DNA of 64,000 nt. Origin: Tupaia tana (lineage: Eukaryota > Chordata > Mammalia > Scandentia > Tupaiidae). Where the stretch lies: positions 1,736,001 through 1,800,000 of the forward strand of contig JAKSZU010000016.1 in the NCBI GenBank assembly GCA_026018925.1. The letters run 5' to 3'. Shown here in pieces: positions 19,883 through 27,990 of the stretch (position 1 is its first letter; every line of letters begins with the position of its first letter). A model generated the notes under the pieces. It searched no databases and had not been told where the DNA came from. It saw only the letters and a list, made by a program, of their open reading frames with translations. A program made the translations under genes and the position numbers.

Positions 19883-20747
19883 CTAAATAGATAACTGAGA
19901 CAACTGAAAGTTGGGCTTTGGACAGGGAGACTCAGTAGCCCTAGGACCCCAAGAAATTGAGTTGTGTGTTGTTGAGAGAGAGAGAGAGACAGACAGACAG
20001 ATGACAGACAGGCTGTAGAAGAGGAGATTGTCTATACTATAAGAGGGTGCTGGGAGCAAGTGGGCAAGATGCGAGGTCTCGAGCGAGAGCCTACCCAAAG
20101 GGGTGGGGGCTGTCTTGGAAGCCCTGGGAGAGGACTGTCCAGCAAGCTGTTGGGCAGAGTGAATCGGAGTCCTCCCAGGTGAGAGCAAACAGAACATGGG
20201 AATCTGGGTAGAGGGTAGTGAAAAAGGCATCCTTGAGGCCAAGGACTGTGAAGTGAGTGGTGTTTTGTGGGGTGTGGGATAGGAGGGTGTATGGGTTGGG
20301 GGCCACTGGATGGAGAGGAACGGCCACCTCACTGATGAGGTGGAGGTCCTGAACTAGGCGGTGGGCCCCCGACGGCTTGCAGACTGGGAGGATAGGAGTG
20401 TTGCATGGAGAGTCTGTAGGAGTGAGGAGTCCGCGAGTGAGAAGTCGGGTGGTAATAGGCTTAAGGCCTTTATGGTGTGTTTTGGAGACAGGGAATTGGG
20501 GTTGGGAGGGAAATTTGGTGGGGTCCTTCAGGTGAGTAAGAATTGGAGTGTGGCGGGAGGCCACAACTGGTTCAGAAGTGTCCCAGACAACAGGGTTAAC
20601 TTCTTCAGGGGGAAGAGGAAAGGAAGGAGGGCCGGAGAGATCAGAGTCAATGGACAAGCAGACGAGAGGGAGGAGAAAGTGAGCGGCAGGGGTGCAGCCG
20701 GAAGGTGGAGGGTAGCTCCCAGTGGGTGAAGGAGGGGGACTGGGCAT
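19883..20747 (-). pseudogene. Degraded retroviral reverse transcriptase
   Basis: The frame 20747-20091 carries fingers and palm blocks: TPILPVCKP, RLVQDLHLI and FTVLGLKDAFF (first catalytic Asp in the last). The frame shifts near 20091. The catalytic box, normally YVDD, reads SIDN at 20038-20027, so the second catalytic Asp is Asn. A GA/CAGA simple repeat at about 19974-20020 replaces the sequence just after the box. Inactive. Confidence 0.85.
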
Positions 20748-20756
20748 GCGGCATAA

Positions 20757-20990
20757 CTAGGAAGGCGTGGGAGAAAGGCTGTCCGTCTGTATGGCAGGCT
20801 GGGTGGCTGTCCTAGGTGGGGAGGAGGGTGTGCCATCTATTCCTGTGACCAAGATCTGGGAAGGAAAAGGTGGCCCCGGATGGGAGGGCAGGACAGAGTA
20901 GGTAGCCCCTGTGTCCACAGGAAAGGAGATGGACTTACCCGCTACCTGGAGCATTACCCTGGGCTCGGTGAGGGTGTCGGGGCCCTGCAT
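20757..20990 (-). pseudogene. Retroviral aspartic protease, partial
   Basis: Retropepsin segment with the catalytic PVDTGATYSVL block. DTGA is encoded at 20915-20904. The later GIDGT block resembles the flap-side part. It lies between the Gag zinc knuckle and RT, as in gamma-type Pro-Pol. It is shorter than a whole protease and has no continuous link to Gag. Confidence 0.82.
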
Positions 20991-21059
20991 GGAGTCACTG
21001 AGGACGAGTCAGCCATTGGGCAGTCACTTCCCCAATGGCTGGGCTGTTTGCACGTGGGG

Positions 21060-22600
21060 CGTGGCTTGGTGGGTGGTCATGGGCAAGGACATGGTCGAGC
21101 ACAGTGGCCTGTGTTCCCACACTTGAAGCATGGTCCCAGGGGAATGGACTTAGATGAAGAAGCCCCATTCTTGGGCCCCTGTAGGGCCACTGGCCTCAGG
21201 GCTGCTACCAGGGCCTGGGTTTGGAGTGCCACCTTGTGGTGAAGTTGGATTTGGCATTCAGCCTCAGCCGCTTCCTCCCTGGCATTGTAACCCATAAATG
21301 CCGTTTTCACCAGATTACGGACAGGGGTCAGAGGGTAGTCTCTGCTTGCTTAAGGTTTTACGGATATCAGGTGCTGACTGGGTAATAAAGTGAGGCACCC
21401 AAACCATGACCTCAGCTGGTGAAGCAGGATCTAATTGTGTATAAAGGGCTAAGGCCTCTGTAAGGTGATCGAGGAACACAGCTGGGTTTTCATCTACCTC
21501 CTGGTGGTTTCCCGGAGTTTGTCAAAGTTGATGATTTTGTTAGAGACAGCCTGGATTCCAGGCAGGAGGCATTGGGTCATGTAGTCTTGTTTTTTTGGGG
21601 CCAGAGTTTCCTACCTGATAGTCCCAGTGAGGGTCGGTAACAGGAACAGCCGCTTGTCTGACTGGAAGGGTCGGGTCGACCAGGCGGGCTTGGTTGGCAT
21701 ATTCTCGGGCTGCAGCCTGGACTGGCTCTCTGTCATCCACAGCAAGGGTGGAGGACAGGATTACATAGAGGTCATGCCAAGTAAGATTATAAGCTTGACA
21801 AAGATAGCGAAACTCTGATGAAAGCTGTGGGGTTAGCAGAGAAAGAACCGAGTCTCTTTTCTATTTGAGATAGATCTTGGAGAGACAAGGGAACATGGAC
21901 CCTGACAACACCCTCTGTTCCTGCCACTTCCCGGAGAGGACAGAGGAGGTTAGACTGGGGAGGCAGCGGGAGAAGGGTGGGAACGTGAGGGGGTGTGTGA
22001 ACTAACTGAAGACAGGTGAGGAGGGATTGGGAGCTAAGGACATGGAGGAGGAGGAGGTGTCTGTGGTAAAGGCAGGGGAGTGGTAGGGAGGGCTGGGACT
22101 GGCAGGACTGGGCTATGGTAGGGGCCTGGGGAGGCGCTGGGAAGGAGGGGAGGTCAGAGTTTTGGGTGGTTCCTCTATAGGGAAGAGATCAGCCTCTAGG
22201 GGAGGTTTGGTCTTAGACTGTGGGGTTCAGGTTGTGAGAAGGACTTGGGTGGTGGTGCAGACGGAGGGGCGGAGTGCAGATCCCAAAAGGCTTGGACATA
22301 CGGAGCCTCCGACCATTGGCCTACCCTTCAACAGTAGTTATCCAAGTCAGTGAGGGTATGGAGTGCTCCCCTGTCCTTTGGATAGATACCTAGGAGTGGA
22401 ATTGCTGGATCAGATCTAACCTGGATGGTATTACACTCAAAATACTCGGCCCTGGTATTATAATCAAAAGTCCCCTTAGGAGGCCATTTAGACCCATTGT
22501 CCAAAGCGTATTGTGGCCAGGCCACAGTGAAATAGAATACCAGCTGCTTACAGTGGAGATCCTAAGCGAGTCCGAATCTGGTGAGGTTACAGAGCAGACA
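21060..22600 (-). pseudogene. Degraded retroviral gag
   Basis: Matrix-side sequence (DNGSKWPPKGTFDYNTRAEY) is near 22500-22430, and a WSEAPYVQAFWDLHS block lies near 22320-22270. Between these, a 60 bp foreign insert occupies 22361-22420. A nucleocapsid CCHC knuckle of the form CX2CX4HX4C (CFKCGNTGHCARPC) is encoded at 21130-21089. The capsid region between is split over frames (for example the frame 21740-21540). There are many stops. The start codon could not be fixed. Confidence 0.82.
22361..22420 (-). repeat. 60 bp inverted copy of the LTR/L1 junction, inside gag
   Basis: The reverse complement of this stretch equals 23221-23280 at 58 of 60 positions. Ten of those bases ('gttagatctg') are LTR and fifty are the 5' end of the L1 piece inserted in that LTR. 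The similarity stops sharply at the L1-side end. Confidence 0.88.
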
Positions 22601-22913
22601 GCCCAGGGGCATCTTTGGCTCAGTGTTACCCATTGTGTCTGGGACTCAAGGGAGCAGAAAAGGGAGAGCTGTCCCAAATCCCTTTTTGCACTCACAGAGT
22701 GGAATGGGGTGGGCAGCAGGAGATTGAGATGTCTCCACAATCACCTCAGCTCCAGGAGTCAGAGGGGACCCTGATGCAGCTGTGTTTTTGGACAAGGATC
22801 CTGGAGGTTTGAGTCCTGGAAACTATGGGCAGGTGGTTAGTCGGTGGTTGGCGGGTCGGTTCCAGGTTCAGGGGAGGAAAGGCCCTAGTGGGGACTGCAG
22901 GACACAAAATTCT

Positions 22914-22931
22914 TTCTAGGTTTTGGCACCA
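22914..22931 (-). promoter_or_regulatory. Primer-binding site, tRNA-Phe type
   Basis: Minus strand TGGTGCCAAAACCTAGAA lies two bases inside the 5' LTR end. It differs from the complement of the mammalian tRNA-Phe 3' end at four positions, all transitions, mostly at former CpG or GC sites. This is where minus-strand DNA synthesis would have started. Confidence 0.75.
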
Positions 22932-22933
22932 AA

Positions 22934-23968
22934 TGTAAGGAATGGGCTGACCACGAGAGAAAATAGAAATGTAGAGCCTTTATTGGGAGCACTCATAGGC
23001 AAGGTTCACTGGCAGAGAGAGAGAGAGAGTGAGCGAGCGAGCGCCAGAGAAGTTGCCCCTTAGGGAGAGGTTTGTCGATTTTTATAAGGGCATAGGGAGG
23101 GGGAGTGTCTTAGAGGTAGAAACAGTCCATGTATGGTAACGGTTTAGGGGGAAAGCAGACTACTGTGCCACGTGGGGTCTGGTGCTGTGTGTAGAGTAGA
23201 GCGCCATGCGCTACATCGGGGTTAGATCTGATCCAGCAATTCCACTCCTGGGTATCTACCCAAAGGACAGGGGAGCACTCAGTCAGAAAAGCGCTTGGAC
23301 ATCTATATTCATTGCAGCCTTATTCATGATTGATAAGACATGGAACCAACCCAAATGTCCACAACAGATGAATGGATTAAAAAATTGTGGCACATATACT
23401 CCATGGAATACCATTCAGCCATAAAAAACAACAAGGCCCTGGAATTTGATAGAAAGTGGACAAATATGGAAGATTTGTTGCAGAGTGAAGCAAGTCAGGC
23501 TATGAAAGAGAGACATTGTATGTCTCCACTTGACATATACCGACTGTCTGCACTCTATGGTAGAGACCAAAAGACTGGAGAACATAAAAGCATTAAAAAT
23601 TATAATGGAAACTAGAGAGAAAGTGGAAAGAGAGTGTAAGAGGGGAAGAGCGTAGGAAATTTGGGGGGGAAATGGGAGAGGTAAGACACTTTTGGGACAC
23701 AGATAAGGTCATTAGTTATCTGTTGATGAGGATGTGTGTGGTAGTCTCAACTGGGCTGTACTGAGGTGTATATCATGCTGGGTGAAGTCTCTTCACAATC
23801 TAAATGATGTATAGTGATTTAATGTATTATTAATAATAAAAAATACATTAAGAATAAGATCTGAGGGCAGCGCAGGTGTGATGACAGAATAGATCTGGGT
23901 TGTATCAGCTGATTAGGACGTAAGCATCTAACCCCTACATCCAAGCTGCCCAGGCCTCTGGTCTAACA
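22934..23968 (-). repeat. 5' LTR of the provirus, carrying an L1 insertion
   Basis: On the plus strand from 'tgtaaggaatgggctgacc' to 'caggcctctggtctaaca'. It keeps AATAAA (complement at 22979-22984) and TATA-like 'tttttataagggc' near 23077. Without the L1 piece at 23231-23866 it is about 400 bp, matching the solo LTR at 8559. Confidence 0.9.
23231..23866 (+). mobile_element. 5'-truncated LINE-1 in the 5' LTR
   Basis: Carries the ORF2 C-terminal end ([14 protein letters not shown], then [17 protein letters not shown] and [14 protein letters not shown]) and a short 3' UTR ending 'taataataaaaaatacatt'. The short duplication 'agatctg' lies at 23224-23230 and 23867-23873. It is younger than the provirus. 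Confidence 0.88.
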
Positions 23969-24539
23969 ACAACATCTTAGTAAATAAGACTGAGTAATAT
24001 CTGTTATAGAAATACCCTACTCTTTACCAACTCCCACCTCCCCCACCCTTCAAAATTATAAGCAGTTCTCTTCTGTGACAGACAAAAAATGTAAGAACCG
24101 TTGACACCAACTTACGTAGCCTAGCTCTTGGTCCACTGCCTGGCCATGCTGTCCTGTTCTGCTCCGTTGCTCATATACTGAGTGCAATGGTTCCTGCCAG
24201 AGAGTCCGCAGGATTACAATCTGTAAGAACTGAGCAGCCGGAAAAGAGGACCCTAGAGATGGTTAGGGCCAGATGCCGATTATCTTCCAATATGTCCAAG
24301 CAAATCACTCCTTGACTGTTACTATTACAGTGACAGATTCATGTCCGGAATGTGACCTTTGGAGGCGTGAAGGGGTATTCTGCTGTAAAAGTGATATTGA
24401 GGAAGAGCACACCACCTTCACACGGATCCTAGAGGCCTTAGAGTGGTGGAATGCCGTTCATAGATGTTATCTTCTTTGGGAACAGCACTGTAGTTGGTGG
24501 AGGATCTAAAGTGATGTCTTCCAGTTCATTCTGAGTCCT

Positions 24540-24807
24540 ACCTGCTGTTGTGGGGCGTGGGGCGACCCAGGCCCCAAGGCAGCCACTCCAGGATGGCAAC
24601 CCTGGGTTGCTGCTGCCACCACCACAGCCATCGCAGCCACTGGGGCCACCCCACCCCCACCCAGTGCTTGGCTCGGGCCATGTGGGTGAAGTTGCTGGGG
24701 GGGATGCAGGCTCATTGCCCCCACACCCTGAAACCTCAGACTTGAGGTCAGGCACAAGGTGTGACACCCCATCAGGGGCATACAGGAGCACCAGGCCCTG
24801 CCTTGGC
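24540..24807 (-). other. GC-rich 5' segment of the UBE2E retrocopy
   Basis: About 270 bp of GC-rich sequence lies between recognisable UBE2E coding homology and the 5' target-site duplication. On the minus strand it is open for about 100 codons, joining in frame to ELEDITLDPPP, but its Gly/Pro/Ser-rich product is unlike the known UBE2E N-terminus. It may come from an alternative first exon or 5' UTR of the source transcript, or from a separate insertion. Confidence 0.5.
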
Positions 24808-24826
24808 TTTAAAATATAATTTTTTG

Positions 24827-24978
24827 GCTTGGCAGGTGGTATGGTGGTTAAGGCTCTGGACTCTCACATGGTCTACTATAGTTTGAGTCCCGGACCTAGT
24901 GGCTACCTTTCTCGTTTTCTCTGTCTCTCTGGTCAAATTAAAACATAATAAATAAATAAAAGTAAAATAATTTTTTCT
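24827..24978 (+). mobile_element. Family B SINE
   Basis: Forward copy 'ggcttggcaggtggtatggt' to 'ctctggtcaaattaaaac' with an A-rich tail. It is inserted in the right duplication of the UBE2E retrocopy, and 'aaaataatttttt' repeats after it. Confidence 0.85.
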
Positions 24979-25085
24979 TTTTAAAAGAGATTTTTGCTGT
25001 AAGGGCATATGTGCTCACCAGAGAGATGGAGAGAAAGAGAGAGACAGAAATTGAGAACTCACCCCCCAGGGCTGACATGGCCAAC
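24979..25085 (-). mobile_element. Truncated family A SINE
   Basis: Only the tail half is present ('aaagagatttttgctgtaag' to 'aactcaccccccaggg'). The tRNA-like head is missing and array sequence follows at once. Confidence 0.75.
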
Positions 25086-25400
25086 CTTTGGTCTATGGGG
25101 TAATGAAGGTTCTGGCCAGAGCACAGACTTCAATGTGCATTCCTGGAATTCTAGTGTGCTAATAGCAACTAGACTGCTTATATTGTTTCCCTGAGGCTGG
25201 TTTATTTCCAAGTTCAATTACAGAAACATCGGGAACGTCAGGTCTCACCATGGAGCCATGACTGATCTCTGGGGTGTTTATGAGCCCCTCACTGCCGGGC
25301 TTCTGCGCCTTTTATAGGAAACACCTATGAAGTCTAGATGCTTGATTCTCAGGCCCCTCATTTCATCCGCAGGGTAGCCAGAGTTCCAGTCTAAATGTAT
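25086..25400. repeat. Tandem array segment
   Basis: Landmarks 'gaaggttctggccagagc' (about 25104) and 'agagttccagtct' (about 25381) are 277 bp apart. Between them are 'ttataggaaacacctatgaa' and 'aagtctagatgcttga'. Confidence 0.7.
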
Positions 25401-25866
25401 CAGGGCTACAAGAGGAACCGAACTAGCTCCACGTTAAACCTAGCATAATGGGCTAACTTGCGAAAGCTATTCATGGCTTTAATGAGATTCTGCAGAGACC
25501 AGGCCTTGAGGCTGAAACTCAAGAAGCAGTTGTGCTCAGGGAAGATAAACATTTTTCTCCTGACGATCAGGTCAGACCCAGTCACAGCCAAAAACAAAAC
25601 TAGCATTAACAGGTTTCCACACAACTGGCCAAGGAAATGGTGAGCTGCTGCACTGGGCTAAACAGCACACGGTCCACTGTAACTTCCTCTTCGAACCCTT
25701 CCTGTTAAACCAGAATGTGGAGACGATATTTGGACACTAGTCTGCCATCTTCCCGGGTGGCTGGCTTTCTGAACAAAACTATCTTTCCTTTCCACCAATA
25801 CTTACCTCTCAGGTACTGGCTTTTCATCAGCGAGCAGCCACGCTTGGGTTTGGTACTGGCTTTATC
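25401..25866 (+). repeat. Possible LTR fragment
   Basis: Not array, SINE or L1. The right half resembles a retroviral R-U5 end: 'ggctttctgaacaaaac' (a polyadenylation signal altered to AACAAA), a pyrimidine-rich stretch and 'ggtactggctttt'. Ends and family are uncertain. Confidence 0.35.
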
Positions 25867-26340
25867 CGGTTATACTGACAGAAACTTAAATGAGAATTTC
25901 TGGAATTATGCACAGGGGGATTGTGAGAAAAGCAGGGGTTGAGTTACTCTGGTGGCCTGGTGGCTCCTAAGGGCAAATAACAGTAGCCAGAATGTTGAAG
26001 ACTCAGTGCTCAGCCCACGGAGCACCTCCTGAAGCTCACCGTTATCTGGGCGTGAGTCTATGAACCTGTTAATAGTGGCCACGGAGGCCGTGGACCCGTC
26101 GTTAGTGTACTGAGGATTCTGGCCACAGCATAGATGAAACGTGAGCTCCGTAACTGTACTGGGCTAATGGGAAAACCAGGGACTACATGGGATTAGTTCC
26201 CCTAGGCCTCTTGGTTACCAAGGTCCAGTGATAAGAGCCCCCAGATAGGTCATTTTTAAAGGCATTTAGGGTCTTCTGCAAACATTTTAGTCCAGCTGTT
26301 ATGGTCCATTTAATTCTAATAAAAAGCAACTGTGAAACTT
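25867..26340. repeat. Tandem array segment
   Basis: About two units: 'cttaaatgagaatttctgga', 'gaaaagcaggggttgagtta', 'ttagtgtactgaggattctg' (about 26104-26123) and 'aaggtccagtgataagagcc'. Confidence 0.72.
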
Positions 26341-26409
26341 ATGTTATTGAAGCCTTATCTTCTTCCATGTTGTGGGCTTTGTTTGAAGCAGGGATTTAAA
26401 TGTATCTTT

Positions 26410-26671
26410 CTGTTCCACACCCCCACCTCCATAGGATGTGTGTGCTTGCTGGAGACAGACAAAGAGATAGAGAAAGGGAAAGTGAGAAATCATCCCCCCA
26501 GGGAGGAAGGCTGTGCTGCAATCTTTTCTCCCTGATTTTCCTCTTGGGATTTTGGCCATGAATACACATGTGCCTGGTGTGTTTTTCAAGCTACCAGGTC
26601 TGGGACTTGAACTGTACAGTTGGCCATGTGGGATCTAGCTGCCCTAACCACCATATCACTGGTTGCCCCCA
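26410..26671 (-). mobile_element. Old family A SINE
   Basis: Reverse copy: 'ataggatgtgtgtgcttgct', 'aagtgagaaatcatcccccc', 'tctgggacttgaactgtaca' and the head 'aaccaccatatcactggttg'. Confidence 0.8.
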
Positions 26672-27109
26672 TTCTGGAATTCTTGTACTGGGGCCATGGC
26701 AGCAAGTGCAAGGTCTGCTTGGGTATATTGACCCGAAGGCTGAGTGGGTCCCAAAGTTCCATTATTGAAACTACAGAAACTCCACTCCTCAGTGATCAAG
26801 CCATGGAGGATCTCCTGGAAGTTTTTAACCCTTCCTGGTGGGACTCTGAGCCCTTCTACAGAAACACCTGGGAAGCCTCAGCACTTGAAGCTCCACACCC
26901 ATAGTTAGTAGTGAAGGTTTTGTCCCAAAAAGGATTGTCATGTGAATTTTGAAAAATGGTGTACTGTTGTAATTGTCAGAAGAGCAGATACTGAAGGGTT
27001 GAGTTGTTCTGAGGGCCAGGTCATTCCGAGGAGCAGTAATAAGAATCGAGAGAGCCAGTCCTCTCAGTTCAGAGAATCTAACGTACCCTGTAAACTTATT
27101 AGCCCCATG
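26672..27109. repeat. Tandem array segment
   Basis: Units with 'gcaaggtctgcttgggt', 'gttccattattgaaac', 'aggatctcctggaagttttt', 'agaaacacctgggaagcctc', 'agtagtgaaggttttgtccc' (about 26909) and 'gaagagcagatactgaaggg'. Confidence 0.75.
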
Positions 27110-27177
27110 GGGCTAGAAATGTACAGTCAGTCATGTGGGATGCAGATTTCTTAACTACCACACTACTGGCTGGCCCA
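27110..27177 (-). mobile_element. SINE head fragment
   Basis: Only the 5' part of a tRNA-derived SINE in reverse ('cagtcagtcatgtgggatgc' and 'ctaccacactactggctggc'). It marks where the SSB retrocopy is cut. Confidence 0.6.
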
Positions 27178-27256
27178 TCTATGATCTTTTTCAATGCTTC
27201 GTTTTCCACCTCTCCTTATAGTACTTCTCAAGTGAGTTCTTTGTTCCTTAGTTGTA

Positions 27257-27333
27257 TTGGGTTGTTGGAAAAGTCATGACACGTTTTGCATAGAAAACCA
27301 AAAAAATACATCATGACTTTTCCAACAACCCAA
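27257..27333. mobile_element. Mariner-type MITE, 77 bp
   Basis: Flanked by TA at 27255-27256 and 27334-27335. The terminal inverted repeats are perfect for 23 bp, beginning 'ttgggttgttggaaaagtca' on each strand. The loop between is about 31 bp. TA target and size fit Tc1/mariner MITEs, but the repeat ends are not those of human MADE1. It interrupts the SSB retrocopy. Confidence 0.88.
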
Positions 27334-27609
27334 TAGTTACTATTATTTGCATCTTTGGCTTTTTATAGTGTGTTATAACTTTTTCTTTGAATAGCATTAT
27401 TTCTTCATTTATTCCTCTGACAAAGCTTGTACATTTTATTTCACCGTGATTTGAGAAAAGGATGTGCAAATCTTCTTTATAGGTCTGATCATCTAGGCCA
27501 CCTGAAAATTTCAGCAAGCACCTAATCTTCTGGAGATTTCACTTTGGCATCTTTTGCTTTTTCTTCTTGCTCTTGTTTAGCTCTTAATTTTGCTTCCATT
27601 TTATTTTGC

Positions 27610-27782
27610 CTTTTATTTTTTAAAAAGAATTATTTTATTTAACTTTATTTATTTTAATGTGACCTGAGAGGGAGAGGGAGAAAGAGGGAGACAGAAAGCA
27701 AGCTACCAGGTCTGGGACTTGAACCGCAGTCAGCCATGTGGGAGTCCAGTGCCCTTAACCACCACACCAGCTGCCAGTGCCA
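27610..27782 (-). mobile_element. Family B SINE
   Basis: Reverse copy with the tail 'ttattttatttaactttatt', then 'caggtctgggacttgaacc' and the head 'accacaccagctgccagtgc'. It interrupts the SSB retrocopy. Confidence 0.85.
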
Positions 27783-27990
27783 TTTTCTTTCTTCTTATTT
27801 TATTTTTGCATAGTAATCTTCCTTGAAAAGCATTAGCATGACTGTGACTGTATTTCTGGCCAGGGATCTCTACAAACTTCTTTGCAATTTGCTTCAGTTA
27901 AGTCTGTGTGTGAAATATTGATCCCTTAAATGCTTTCTGCAATGTTCTTCTCATCTGAATATTCAGTACTTCCTTTTTAGCTTCTATTTT

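Larger units (their letters stand above)
14550..23968 (-). mobile_element. ERV-F-like class I endogenous retrovirus (provirus)
   Basis: Two LTRs flank broken gag, pro, pol and env in the normal order on the minus strand. The 5-bp repeat 'acaac' at 14545-14549 and 23969-23973 marks the insertion. The primer-binding site next to the 5' LTR resembles the complement of tRNA-Phe, which is where the ERV-F label comes from. The Gag CCHC knuckle, a DTGA protease motif, gamma-type pol and a CX6CC transmembrane Env all fit gamma-like class I. Later insertions are SINEs at 16636-16895, 18104-18366 and 18437-18687, and an L1 piece at 23231-23866. All genes carry stops, frameshifts or insertions, so it cannot make virus. 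Confidence 0.92.
13991..24807 (-). pseudogene. UBE2E1P: UBE2E-family processed pseudogene, split by a provirus
   Basis: Intronless copy of a class III ubiquitin-conjugating enzyme mRNA, minus strand. Coding homology runs from about 24535 to 24130. On the minus strand ELEDITLDPPP, then EYPFTPPKVTFRT, a VICLDIL active-site block (the Cys that would carry ubiquitin), LTDCNPAD and ARQWTK are visible across several frames and stops. ELxDITLDPPP and FTxEYPF favour UBE2E1 over E2/E3. The 3' UTR continues to 23974, is interrupted by the provirus (14550-23968), and resumes at 14549 down to a (GTTT)n-complement A-rich tail at 13991-14012. The duplication 'tttaaaatataat' at 13972-13984 and 24808-24820 bounds the whole unit. 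The GC-rich 5' part, 24540-24807, is not recognisable UBE2E. Confidence 0.85.

Noticed and set aside
19974-20020. GA/CAGA repeat in pol as part of a splice or regulatory signal
   Set aside because: It interrupts the RT catalytic region and is best explained as later microsatellite growth.
24273-24509. A 78-codon plus-strand frame ([19 protein letters not shown]...) as a new gene
   Set aside because: It is the antisense shadow of the UBE2E retrocopy, which matches a known protein on the minus strand.
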